Source: Lacipirellula parvula
GTDB taxonomy: Bacteria > Planctomycetota > Planctomycetia > Pirellulales > Lacipirellulaceae
Direction of reading: 5' to 3'
Assembly: GCF_009177095.1 (NCBI RefSeq)
Contig: NZ_AP021861.1
Span: 1,904,501-1,968,500 of the forward strand
Length of the DNA stretch: 64,000 nt
A model generated the notes under the pieces. The model was not told the origin of the DNA, made no database searches, and saw only the letters and a program-made list of their open reading frames with translations. Position 1 is the stretch's first letter; every line of letters begins with the position of its first letter. The translations under genes were made by a program, and so were the position numbers. Of this stretch, positions 37,274 through 45,199 are shown in pieces.

Positions 37274-37777
37274 ATGAAACGTTGGACGACTTTATTGAGC
37301 CTGTACGGCATGCTGTTGATCGCCCCTGGCTGCCAAGAGCAAAAGCCGGCCGATCCCCCAGCTGACGCGACCGCCATGGCCGAGGCGCTCAGCCCCGCTA
37401 AGGACGATTCGCACGGGCACTCGCACGGATCAGGCCCGCACGACGGAGCCGTGGCTGATTGGGGCGGAGGCGCCTACCACGTTGAGTTCACCGTGGACCA
37501 CGACGCCAAACAGGCGACTGTCTACATCCTGGGCAGCGACGGCAAGTCGGCCGCGCCGATCAAAGCCGAAACCATCAACCTGATTATCGATGAGCCGGCA
37601 ACCGAACTGACGCTCAAGGCCGAGCCGCTGGAAGGTGAGACCGACGGCATGTCATCGCGATTCAGCGGTACGCATGACACGATCGGAATCGTCCGCGAGT
37701 TCAGCGGGACGATCCGAGGCGAAGTCGACGGAACGCCGTACGTCGGCGAGTTCGCTGAAGTCGCTCACGGTCACTAG
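37274..37777 (+). CDS. Lipoprotein with His-rich segment, RND cluster
   Basis: 167 residues from the ATG at 37274 (GGAG 9 bases upstream); an ATG five codons earlier is less likely because it precedes that signal. The lipobox LLIAPGC marks lipidated Cys20. A His tract HGHSHGSGPHDGA (about 48-60) is followed by a beta domain beginning GAYHVEFTVDHDAKQATVY. The protein ends AHGH. It is a likely periplasm-facing metal-binding accessory for the RND pump. The gene is followed 15 bases later by a truncated membrane gene. Confidence 0.8.
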   Translation: MKRWTTLLSLYGMLLIAPGCQEQKPADPPADATAMAEALSPAKDDSHGHSHGSGPHDGAVADWGGGAYHVEFTVDHDAKQATVYILGSDGKSAAPIKAETINLIIDEPATELTLKAEPLEGETDGMSSRFSGTHDTIGIVREFSGTIRGEVDGTPYVGEFAEVAHGH

Positions 37778-37792
37778 GAAGGGGAGAGCCGC

Positions 37793-37951
37793 ATGCAACC
37801 CTTGTGGTACGTCCTACGGGTGGCAATCGTTACCGTCATCGTGGTCTCAGTCGCGGAGGTCTCCAAGCGATCTCCGCGACTGGGGGCGGTTCTCTTGTCG
37901 TTGCCGTTGGTGAGCCTCTTAGCGTTTAGCCGCTGGAGACCCGTTCTGTGA
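37793..37951 (+). pseudogene. Truncated DUF3147/GlpM-like membrane protein
   Basis: 52 codons: MQPLWYVLRVAIVTVIVVSV, EVSKRSPRLGAVLLSLPLVS, then LLAFSRWRPVL and stop. The first 45 residues match the N-terminal half of DUF3147 membrane proteins, which normally carry three to four membrane segments in about 110-120 residues. The break falls after SLLAF, at about 37927, where the sequence changes into the flank of an integrase remnant. The gene was probably cut by the insertion or deletion that left that remnant. Confidence 0.6.
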
Positions 37952-38010
37952 TTCGACGAGACCGCACCGACGCTCGTGCCGGCGGGGCGAAGAGAGAGGA
38001 GACTATTGGT

Positions 38011-38043
38011 GTCCGACCGCGCACGCTTTGTTCGCGGTCGGAC
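38011..38043. repeat. Perfect 11-bp inverted repeat upstream of integrase remnant
   Basis: GTCCGACCGCG and CGCGGTCGGAC are separated by 11 bases and lie 70 bases before the integrase remnant start. It may be a terminator, or an arm or operator site of the former element. Confidence 0.4.
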
Positions 38044-38113
38044 TGCGGGGCTGGGGCGATGGTCGGGGACGAAGCCCGCCGCGAATATAAGCTTGGAGAA
38101 AGGGAGTTTATCG

Positions 38114-38698
38114 ATGGCGTCAGTTTCAAAAGATGCAAAAGGGCTGGTCCGGGTGCTGTTCGTCGATGAACTCGGCGTGCGTAAAACAGTCCGCCTAGGG
38201 CGAGTGTCGAAAAAGGCCGCACGATCCGTTGCGAACCATGTCGAGCAACTGGTGGCGTCGGCTGTAACGTCGACCGCGCCGCCGATGGAGACGGCTCGAT
38301 GGCTTGCGGAGCTTGACGACCGACTCCGCGCCAAGCTGGCTAAGGTTGGGCTCGTGGAGGGGCTGCGCTGTCCATCCGAGGTGCTGACGTTACGTTGGAC
38401 CGATATCGACTGGGAAGGACAACGGTTCCTCGTACAGTCGTCGAAGACCGAGCACCATGTCGGGGCCGGGGAACGGCTGGTTCCGATCTTCCCCGAGTTA
38501 ATCAAGCCTCTCAATGACGTGTGGGACGAGGCGGGCGCAGGGGCCGAGTTCGTGATTACCTTCTCGCCGCGGGCGAAATCAGCCGTCAATCTGGTTGCCA
38601 CGTGCGCGGCATTGTCATCGAGCATGGCGACTCGCGGGGCTTCGACCACCAAGTGGCGATCGACGTCGACGGCAAGTACGTCGAGCTGTGCCAGGTGA
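38114..38698 (+). pseudogene. Tyrosine integrase remnant with in-frame internal deletion
   Basis: 194 codons from an ATG with AAGGGAG upstream. Residues 1-82 (ETARWLAELDDRLRAKLAKV) match the N-terminal arm-binding part of planctomycete phage-type integrases. Then, without a frame change, the sequence jumps to the catalytic domain around the first Arg: GLRCPSEVLTLRWTDIDWE, followed by SKTEHH and VPIFPEL. The about 150-residue core-binding region that should lie between is missing, and the C-terminal HxxR and Tyr are absent. It cannot be active. It marks an older element inside the present region. Confidence 0.75.
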
Positions 38699-38784
38699 TT
38701 CGCGACGCGATTCGGCAGCACGTCGGGCCGGCGGCGACCTTCGCGACGATTGGCGGCGAGTAGTCACTCTGGAGCGCGGCGGGC

Positions 38785-38913
38785 ATGTCACTTGAAGAGA
38801 CGAGATCGGCCACTCAGCCGTACGATCCAACGCCGGATGAGATCGCCGCGGGCTGCGAGCGGATCCGCGCCGGCTGATCGGCGGGAGAGACGCGTCGCCG
38901 GCGGTGGGATTTG
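38785..38913 (+). pseudogene. Small conserved mobile-element gene with TGA in place of Trp
   Basis: ATG at 38785 gives 30 residues (DPTPDEIAAGCERIRAG) and then TGA at 38875-38877. Reading through, the frame continues SAGETRRRRWDL. The intact small gene at 48075 has DPTEAEIAAACRAIQETW followed by SEERSRRMRSRRWSL, so the TGA stands where the paralogue has the Trp codon TGG. I read it as a nonsense mutation in a decayed copy, beside the integrase remnant. Reassignment of TGA is not suggested, since other genes here end in TGA. Confidence 0.5.
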
Positions 38914-38986
38914 ACGAAGAAGTTGCGTTTGGCGATCAGTGAATCAGGCGGGAACCGTGCCGCAGACCGATCTTCGTGCCGGCAAT

Positions 38987-39442
38987 TTATATTTCGAAGA
39001 AATAACGCGTTAGCACTATGTAAATGCAGGACACCAGCCACGCCGCATCTTCGAAGCGACTGAAAAGGACAAACCGGTACGAGGGTTGGCGTCGAAAATT
39101 ACTCATAGATCGAATCAGATGATCCTGTCCGCGACGATCGAAGTGTACGATTGCATCTCGCGCCCCCATTTCACGATCTTCAGCCGAGCGACGCGAAACA
39201 AAAGACACGATAGTCAACGCCGCTAACGCCAATCCGGAAGTAACTATAGTTGAGCGTTTGAACTCGAGGCGGTAGGCGAGCACCATGGTCGTGATGAACC
39301 ACATAAGTCGCAGCGTCAGTCGGAGCAGGAGCTGCTCTAGCCTGATAGATCGGTACTGAGCCATTAACAGCTGCAGAACCGCAGCATCAGGCGGCGTTGG
39401 TTCTTCTGGTTTAGCAGATTTGCGGCGTGTCGATTCAGTCAT
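38987..39442 (-). CDS. Three-segment membrane protein coupled to a small GTPase
   Basis: 151 residues. A charged N-terminus is followed by segments at about 44-58 (RLMWFITTMVLAYR), 66-83 (LALAALTIVSFVS) and 132-148 (AAWLVSCIYIVLTRYFF), with a basic soluble loop between the second and third. Its ATG overlaps the GTPase stop in ATGA, so it is translated together with it. No known family is recognised. In this setting it could be a membrane effector or anchor controlled by the GTPase; that is inference. Confidence 0.7.
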   Translation of the reverse strand: MTESTRRKSAKPEEPTPPDAAVLQLLMAQYRSIRLEQLLLRLTLRLMWFITTMVLAYRLEFKRSTIVTSGLALAALTIVSFVSRRSAEDREMGARDAIVHFDRRGQDHLIRSMSNFRRQPSYRFVLFSRFEDAAWLVSCIYIVLTRYFFEI

Positions 39443-40158
39443 TTTCGTATTTGCTTAGCGATGGTTCGGATTAATGTATCAAGCAACCTTGCATCGCCCC
39501 CGTCAACTTTGATAGCGATCGTCCCGACGACGGGGATTGCTTTTGCCTTTTGCACTCCGTGAATTGGTCCGAGTCCGTCGAGCAAGCATTTTTTTACCTT
39601 CGCCTGCCGTGCGCTGAAGTGATGCGACTGAACCAAATCTCTCTTGTTGAGCGCTACGAATACCCCTCGCAACTTTCGCTGTAGGCTACTGTCTTCGCGA
39701 AAGATCGCGTCAATGCGTTCACAGAACGGATCTAGCCACTCTTGCAACGACTTCACTGAGCTATTTGCATCGAACACGATCAAAATCGCATGCGGACGAC
39801 GATCTCTGACAAGATTTGCGTGCTCGACCGGCCCCGTTTGACCCGGCACGTCAACTGTTCGCCGGATTCGTAGCTTCAAAGATTCGTTCTTGCCGCATGC
39901 TATCTCGAATGTGCTCGACTTAGTTACGTCCAGGGTCTTTTCATGCGGTCGATGATCTTCGAGCTCACCGAATTGGAGATAGTCCGAGATGCTCGTTTTC
40001 CCAGCCCCGCCCGGACCAATAATTAGCAGTTCGATGCCGTTGTAAAAGGTAGATAGCCACTTGATGCCCCGAGGGGCAGTGCGACGAAGGACCTCTAGAC
40101 CGACTTTTACGCCAATTGCGCCAGCATCCATCGAGCTACCTGAAGCTTGTGATTTCAT
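39439..40158 (-). CDS. Small Ras/Arf-like GTPase
   Basis: 239 residues (ATG at 40158; Met10 at 40131, with AGG before it, is an alternative). All nucleotide-binding motifs are visible: Walker A GPGGAGKTS (48-56), G3 DVPGQTG with Asp103 and Gln107 as in Rab/Arf-like proteins, and G4 NKRD (171-174). The about 45 residues before the G domain are predicted helical. It has a downstream partner, a membrane protein, coupled by a 4-base overlap. Prokaryotic small GTPases often work with a membrane or regulatory partner; what this pair does is unknown. Base composition is lower in GC than in the surrounding chromosome. Confidence 0.85.
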   Translation of the reverse strand: MKSQASGSSMDAGAIGVKVGLEVLRRTAPRGIKWLSTFYNGIELLIIGPGGAGKTSISDYLQFGELEDHRPHEKTLDVTKSSTFEIACGKNESLKLRIRRTVDVPGQTGPVEHANLVRDRRPHAILIVFDANSSVKSLQEWLDPFCERIDAIFREDSSLQRKLRGVFVALNKRDLVQSHHFSARQAKVKKCLLDGLGPIHGVQKAKAIPVVGTIAIKVDGGDARLLDTLIRTIAKQIRK

Positions 40159-40732
40159 TAGAAGAGGGCCCCGGAGCAGACAGGAAACACGATGTAATAT
40201 CAGCGCCGTGGGTGTTATTTGGCAAGCCCATACTTTGAAGCAAATCAGTATCGTGGCGACGACTCTGAAAATTCAAACTATTGGGCGGTGTGCGGCCTAA
40301 ACGCGGCGGCGCGCGGCGTGGACGGCGCCGGCGGTCGAGTTCGACGACGAGGCGGCCGTTGGCGGCCAGTGAGGCAGGTCCCAACCGTTGGCACCTGGCG
40401 CGAGTGGTAAGAATCGATGATTCCGCGCTGCGGTTGTCAGCTTGCTGAATCGGGGATCACGGAATCGCGAAATTGTACCACTCGGGGCTTTCGGGCCCGA
40501 TCTTTGGCAACTCGGTGTAGCCCGCGCCGCGCGAGTAGCGTCCCGGCGCGGGCGTCATGCTTTGACAATTATGGTAAGCGGTCACCGTGGCGTCGCCATC
40601 GGGGCGGCATTTTCGATCGCCTCCGCATTCGACTCTCAAGATCCCCGGGAATTATTGAGCTACTTGCTATAAATCTGACCTCGAAACAAAAATTGGATTT
40701 GTAGGCGGGAACTCTGCACGGAGAGCCTTTCG
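40159..40732. other. Intergenic region with a 9-bp inverted repeat
   Basis: 574 bases between the divergent GTPase and DUF4760-like genes. CCCGCGCCG (40521-40529) and CGGCGCGGG (40544-40552) form a hairpin. The segment 40295-40430 is very GC-rich, unlike both sides, and looks like a fragment of other chromosomal sequence. No gene is supported. Confidence 0.4.
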
Positions 40733-41251
40733 ATGTGGCAAGATGTAGCCGATCTGGTCCAAGCGTACTCGGCGTTTATCAATGTATTGATCCTGATCAT
40801 TACGTTCTTCATCGCCGTACGGCAAGGAAAGTACGCTGGTGAACAGGCCATGCTGCTGAAGAACATCGAGCTACGGTTGGGCTTGATTAACGACGCGAAC
40901 CACAACGACATGCAACGCAAGATCTCGCATAAAGACAACGCTCTTGAGAGGTTGTTACGCAAAATCAACTCGGCGGCAGACCCCTGCGCCGCAGCCGGCC
41001 TAACTGAAGACGAACAGCGCCTGCGTCAAAAGCTCGACAACTACCTCAACTACCTTGAAACGGTGGGTTTGTTGCTGGAGCGAAAATGGTTCCGTCGCCA
41101 TGATGCTGGCGGGTTCTGGGATTACTACTTTCAGCGTTTAGGCGCTTGGCAGCCACTGAAGCAGTACATTTCTCACCCAGAGTTCCTGTGGGGCGATTTG
41201 GCGGGCCTGTGCAATGGCATTTCGCGATCGTCGAATGCCGTCTCTGTGTGA
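40733..41251 (+). CDS. Membrane-anchored protein, possibly DUF4760-like
   Basis: 172 residues; GGAGAG precedes the ATG by 8 bases. One N-terminal membrane segment (AFINVLILIITFFIAVRQ) is followed by a helical soluble part with LRQKLDNYLNYLETVGLLLE and WDYYFQRLGAWQPLKQYI. This pattern resembles DUF4760-type membrane-anchored proteins, but I am not sure. It sits in an orphan-rich region between the GTPase pair and a toxin-antitoxin module. Confidence 0.6.
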   Translation: MWQDVADLVQAYSAFINVLILIITFFIAVRQGKYAGEQAMLLKNIELRLGLINDANHNDMQRKISHKDNALERLLRKINSAADPCAAAGLTEDEQRLRQKLDNYLNYLETVGLLLERKWFRRHDAGGFWDYYFQRLGAWQPLKQYISHPEFLWGDLAGLCNGISRSSNAVSV

Positions 41252-41278
41252 GTGCGCGTGAATCTAAGTCGCATCTAC

Positions 41279-41428
41279 TTAGAACAGCGACCCAATCGCC
41301 TCCACTTCAAGCCACCCATCGGCCAGCGGACGCATCGATTCATCGAGCGGCTCGCGCTCTTTGATCTCCGGAACTAGCCAGCGAGCGTCCTCGGCTTCGG
41401 TCTGCAGGATGACAGTGGCGGGCGGCAT
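41279..41428 (-). CDS. Hypothetical 49-residue protein
   Basis: Open from ATG at 41428 to TAA. It starts MPPATVILQTEAEDARWLVP and continues EIKEREPLDESMRPLADGWL. The composition looks protein-like (many Glu/Asp, few Arg/Ser runs), unlike shadow frames. A weak GCGGA precedes the start. It may be a fragment of a larger gene or a real small gene. Confidence 0.35.
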   Translation of the reverse strand: MPPATVILQTEAEDARWLVPEIKEREPLDESMRPLADGWLEVEAIGSLF

Positions 41429-41621
41429 TCCGCTTCAGAACGGTGCGCCATAACCTATTGCCTCTAAAGTATTTGGGGAATCTGCAGATTTTTGGCCAAA
41501 AGGGCTTTTCTCCGTTGCATAAATTTGTATATTTGGCCACTTCTCTGCGCTACATAGCGTTGTATAATTTTGTCATGGGAAGGATTCCGGGACACCGATA
41601 CTTGGAACAAGGGAGTTCTCC

Positions 41622-42086
41622 ATGGCCAAACGCCAGAAAGTTGCCCCTGACCCGGCACCGTTGCCGACGCCAGGGGTGGATGTGTCATCGAAGTACCAGG
41701 AAGTTGTCGTCCTGGGGGTAGCAGCAAAAGAGGGTTATGACGTCCTCACTCCAGGCCAATATTTACACGTCAAAGACTTGATTAAGCAATTGGTAGGTTT
41801 TGGGCGGCGAGAGTTCGGCAGCATTCTCCGTTTGGAGAAGTTGGATGAATTCTGGGAGCTGAAAGAAAAGGGGGGCACACTTGGCAAGAAGAACATTCGC
41901 GTGTACTTCAAATTCAACGGCGATGGCAATGAAGTCGTCGTGCTTTGCACTTACAAGAAAGAAGACGATGGATCCGCGCCACCGCACATCGTTTTCAAGT
42001 TGAGGAATAGGTGGCGCCTCTATCAAAAGGGGGATTTCCAAGACAACTGCATCCGCTATCAGAGACCGTCAACCAGTTCCGACTAG
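41622..42086 (+). CDS. HigB/Gp49-like toxin candidate
   Basis: 154 residues; AAGGGAG lies 6 bases before the ATG. The middle, from VKDLIKQLVGFGRREFGSIL through LDEFWELKEKGG to KKNIRVYFKFNGDGNEVVVL and CTYKKEDD, matches the RelE/HigB superfamily with its Gp49-like beta sheet: a helix pair followed by four strands. Such toxins cleave mRNA at the ribosome. It precedes an XRE antitoxin by 43 bases, so the order is toxin first, as in higBA. The upstream region is AT-rich, fitting a strong promoter. Confidence 0.75.
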   Translation: MAKRQKVAPDPAPLPTPGVDVSSKYQEVVVLGVAAKEGYDVLTPGQYLHVKDLIKQLVGFGRREFGSILRLEKLDEFWELKEKGGTLGKKNIRVYFKFNGDGNEVVVLCTYKKEDDGSAPPHIVFKLRNRWRLYQKGDFQDNCIRYQRPSTSSD

Positions 42087-42129
42087 TCATCGGCTGGTTT
42101 CAACTCTCGCGGAGGAGCCAAACCGAGGG

Positions 42130-42666
42130 ATGGTGCACATTATGAAAACCACAGCGAAGAAGTCGACAGACAAGCCACGCCGTAAGCGCAGTGACGTTTA
42201 CGAGCAAGCGCGTCGCGAGATGCGCGACGAGATCCAAAAGTGGCTAGAGAGTCTCCCCGAGGAACTCGCGGAAGACCTGAAGCAATTGTTCAAGCTGTTG
42301 GCGGAAGCTGAGGATCCCAAAGCGAAGTCAGAAATCGCTGAGACAATCAACGAATTGCTGGTTCCCAGCTCGTTGCTGGTGAAGCTAGAGGAACAATTCA
42401 AATTGTCAGCGGCTGACGCGGCGGTTCGGGAGCGATTAACCGACTACCGCAAAAAGGTCGGCAAAGCGATCAAAAAGCATCGGACGGCGAAGAAACTATC
42501 GCAAGGCGCACTGGCGGATCTCGCTGGGATCCCGCAAAGCCACGTAAGTAGGCTGGAAACCGGTGTCCACGTTCCGACGCATGTAACGATCGAAAAAATC
42601 GCGAAGGCCTTAGGAGTATGCCCTTCGCAAATTGACCCAGGCTTCGAGAGTGTTGAGCCTGAGTAA
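42130..42666 (+). CDS. XRE family antitoxin-type regulator
   Basis: 178 residues (ATG 42130; ATG 42142 is an alternative). The N-terminal 100 residues are highly charged and helical. A helix-turn-helix of Cro/C1 type is at about 118-170: AKKLSQGALADLAGIPQSHV, SRLETGVHVPTHVTIEKIAK, ALGVCPSQI. It should neutralise the upstream toxin and repress the pair. The gene ends 24 bases before a strong palindromic terminator. Confidence 0.8.
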   Translation: MVHIMKTTAKKSTDKPRRKRSDVYEQARREMRDEIQKWLESLPEELAEDLKQLFKLLAEAEDPKAKSEIAETINELLVPSSLLVKLEEQFKLSAADAAVRERLTDYRKKVGKAIKKHRTAKKLSQGALADLAGIPQSHVSRLETGVHVPTHVTIEKIAKALGVCPSQIDPGFESVEPE

Positions 42667-42689
42667 AATCGCTATTTCAGCTTGGAGGG

Positions 42690-42729
42690 AAATGAAGGCT
42701 GGCCGCAGCTGCGGCCAGCCTTCATTTTT
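42690..42729. terminator. Strong bidirectional intrinsic terminator (38-bp perfect palindrome)
   Basis: The 38 bases 42690-42727 are a perfect palindrome centred on CAGCTG, with stem AATGAAGGCTGGCCGCAG, and with Ts after the stem on the plus strand and As before it. It ends the toxin-antitoxin transcript and could also act on the other strand. Confidence 0.85.
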
Positions 42730-42818
42730 GGGTGACTACGAGTTTAGACCGCGTCGAACTATTTCTCCTCCCTTGTACCCGAAAATTGCAACTCACGTCG
42801 TGAGAGAAACGAGATCGG

Positions 42819-43553
42819 ATGTTCCAAGAAATGTTCCAACCTCTCAGCAAGCACTTCGATGATGGCTTTGGTGGCGTTGGCGACGCATTCCATCGCGCCG
42901 CTAAGCATTTGCTCAACACCGGCGGGGACCAAGGCGCGGCGAAGATCAACGGACACCTGCCGATTAACTATTTGTTGCGGCACACAATAGAGCTCTACCT
43001 GAAATCGATGATTCTCACTCTGCATCGAGGCTTTCAAAAACTCGAGAATGAAACCGTTAGCACGCCGGAAATCGAAGTTGGCGAGAAGAAGCCGAAGGTA
43101 ATCTTCTCAGTTCATGCACTCGATCGTTTGTGGGCAGATCACATTGCGCGGTGCATTGCGCGAAAATCCGATTTTACCGACCTCAAAATGACGGACTGGA
43201 GCGCGGCACCCACTGATCTTGCGGGCCACATTGCGACGATCGCGGCAGCCGATCCAATGAGCGCAGCATTTCGCTACCCAGTTTCAAAAAATACGACGCT
43301 CGATCACGAGAAGTCTTCGATGAAGCAGTCCGACCCCGCAGAGACGCTTCGCAATGTCGCTATTGGTGTTCAAGGAAAGGTTATACTTGCCGTAGTTGAT
43401 GATGGTAACGACGATGGCGAAGTCGCCGATACGTATGTGTTGGACGACAATCCGATTCCAGAGCTAAGGGACGCACTATTGGAAGCAGCTGGAATACTTG
43501 AAGCAGCGCGCACGGGAATATCGCAAGAAATGTCCGGGGCGCTTTCTACGTAG
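42819..43553 (+). CDS. Hypothetical protein, HEPN-like N-terminal region
   Basis: 244 residues with no strong ribosome binding site before the ATG. Residues about 15-65 contain GAFHRAAKHLL-like and LPINYLLRHTIELYLKSMIL stretches, resembling HEPN-type helical domains where RHxxELxLK is frequent. The canonical R-x4-6-H RNase motif is not obvious. The C-terminal half is mixed and acidic (VVDDGNDDGEVADTYVLDDN). Being in an orphan-rich region with a toxin-antitoxin module, a conflict role is possible but unproven. Confidence 0.6.
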   Translation: MFQEMFQPLSKHFDDGFGGVGDAFHRAAKHLLNTGGDQGAAKINGHLPINYLLRHTIELYLKSMILTLHRGFQKLENETVSTPEIEVGEKKPKVIFSVHALDRLWADHIARCIARKSDFTDLKMTDWSAAPTDLAGHIATIAAADPMSAAFRYPVSKNTTLDHEKSSMKQSDPAETLRNVAIGVQGKVILAVVDDGNDDGEVADTYVLDDNPIPELRDALLEAAGILEAARTGISQEMSGALST

Positions 43554-43634
43554 CGTTCAGCAGTTCCCGCCCATACTTAAGGTTTGCCGCGTAGCCTCAT
43601 CGCGAGCTCAGCCGCGATTTGCAAGCGTTTACGG

Positions 43635-44003
43635 TTACTTCACTACCGATCGGAACTTCCGAGCGCCCTCGATGAACTGCGTCTCGTCGCCCTCCGTGAC
43701 GTGCAGCACGACGTCGCCGAGATCGTCGAGCGCGAACGCGCGAACGGCGCCCGGGCGAGATTCCGTGGCGCTGTAGAACCAGCCGGCCGGCGTCTCCCAA
43801 GCGTTCACCACGCCCAAGAGTGCAAGGCCGAACATCGCCTCAGGGAGCTGCGCCTGCAGCTGCTTCGCCTTCTCGATTGCCTCGAGCCGCGTGCCGACGG
43901 GCCAGGTGTCGATCGTCCGGTTACCCTGGAGGAGTTCGACCTGCCAGCCGTCAGAGCCTCGCGGCGGGCGGTAGGTGATGACGTACGAGGGCGGCTGGTC
44001 CAT
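43635..44003 (-). CDS. Hypothetical protein (122 aa)
   Basis: Opens MDQPPSYVITYRPPRGSDGW and shows an alternating beta pattern (VELLQGNRTIDTWPVG, WETPAGWFYSATESRPG, VVLHVTEGDETQFIEGAR). It is well composed as a protein, in contrast to the antisense frame. No ribosome binding site stands out and no family is recognised. Confidence 0.5.
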   Translation of the reverse strand: MDQPPSYVITYRPPRGSDGWQVELLQGNRTIDTWPVGTRLEAIEKAKQLQAQLPEAMFGLALLGVVNAWETPAGWFYSATESRPGAVRAFALDDLGDVVLHVTEGDETQFIEGARKFRSVVK

Positions 44004-44036
44004 GGGGGCTAGTTTAATTGGCGAGAAACCGGCCGG

Positions 44037-45095
44037 CTAAAATTCCTGCTTCGCGCCCAGATGCGAGCCAATCGTTTCGATGATGTTCACCGACGACGGC
44101 TTCCCGTTGCTCTCCTTCGAGTAGCCGCTCGACTGCGGCGCGAAGATGCAGGCCGCGGCGTGCTTCAGGACGACATCGCGACTCGCAGCGTCGCCGGTGG
44201 CTTCGACGATTGCCTTGTACGTCTGCAGGGCGTTCTGGCGATGGAGATTGACGACGGTGTTGTGGCAGTGTGCGAAGTAGCTGCGCGACGCGATGATTGC
44301 CGAGAAAGAGAGGACGCCGAAGACGAGCACCTTCGAAGCGATGAGCTGGGGAGCGTCGAGCGGGGTGTCGGTCAGATACTCCATGGCCTTGAATGCCCAA
44401 GCACCGAAGAATGCCCAGCCGGCCAGGAGGAATGCTAAACCGATCAAAACGCCCAACCAGTCTTTCGCGAGCCTCTTATGCTCTATGGAAGCTTCCTGAA
44501 ACTTGTTCGCTTGAAAATGAACGCCCGCGGCGGCCGCGGCATCTCTTGCTGAATTTAGTGCTGATGCTGCCTCCTCAAGAGTCTTAGCCGTCTCGCGCGA
44601 CAGATCACGCGCCTTGACTTCGAGGCTCTCGATCATCTCGTTCGAGCGTTGCGAGTGCGCTTCGACTAACTCATTGAGTGACTCCAGCATCTTCACTTGT
44701 TGATAGCGGGCAGTCACGGCCAATATCGCATGGGAGTCGCCCCATGCTTGAATAAAAAGTTGCTCCGACTCTGCTAGGAGTTGGCTGCGAACTGCCTGAG
44801 GTTGCGAGTCCTGAGGGTTGAATTGAAGGCATCGCTCACAAATTTCAAAAACAAACCTTAACCGTTCGGCGAGATTGTCACTTACTTGCTTCGGAAGTAT
44901 TTCGAGAGCGTCGGAATCGATCATCTCGTAAATTCGGAGTGCACGTTGTACGTACAAAGCAACCTCCGTGAGCTTCAGGCTCTCGCCAAGCTGCGTCGCC
45001 TGTTCCAACATCAGACAGTCGAAGTTGCGAGCGCCGTCGAGAAGTTCACGAGCAGACTTAGATTTTCGGTCGCGAATTATTTCCGGAGAATCCAT
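44037..45095 (-). CDS. Coiled-coil membrane protein, orphan region
   Basis: 352 residues from the ATG at 45095 (AGGTG upstream); the frame runs 23 codons further. The N-terminal 210 residues are helical and soluble, with a long coiled coil (about 140-215: EAHSQRSNEMIESLEVKARD). Two membrane segments follow at about 224-245 (LGVLIGLAFLLAGWAFFGAW) and 268-285 (VLVFGVLSFSAIIASRS). After them comes SYFAHCHNTVVNLHRQNALQ, a stretch conserved in a wide group of uncharacterised bacterial membrane proteins. The C-terminus is short. It resembles signalling or effector membrane proteins but no function is known. Confidence 0.65.
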   Translation of the reverse strand: MDSPEIIRDRKSKSARELLDGARNFDCLMLEQATQLGESLKLTEVALYVQRALRIYEMIDSDALEILPKQVSDNLAERLRFVFEICERCLQFNPQDSQPQAVRSQLLAESEQLFIQAWGDSHAILAVTARYQQVKMLESLNELVEAHSQRSNEMIESLEVKARDLSRETAKTLEEAASALNSARDAAAAAGVHFQANKFQEASIEHKRLAKDWLGVLIGLAFLLAGWAFFGAWAFKAMEYLTDTPLDAPQLIASKVLVFGVLSFSAIIASRSYFAHCHNTVVNLHRQNALQTYKAIVEATGDAASRDVVLKHAAACIFAPQSSGYSKESNGKPSSVNIIETIGSHLGAKQEF

Positions 45096-45199
45096 CGAGC
45101 ACCTAGAACGCTGAGATTGGAGAAGGATGGGGGCAATCTTGACGACGCCGCCGGCAAATAGCAAGCTTCGCGATTTCCTTAGGATTCGGAGGCGACGCG

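Noticed and set aside
38598-38763. Possible fragment of a fatty acyl-AMP ligase C-terminus (IVIEHGDSRGFDHQVAIDVD)
   Set aside because: There is a faint likeness to an adenylating-enzyme end, but it is too short and diverged to call; left as undefined sequence after the integrase remnant.
38875-38877. TGA recoded as Trp or selenocysteine
   Set aside because: Many genes here end in TGA (arsC, for example), and no recoding element is visible; a nonsense mutation is simpler.
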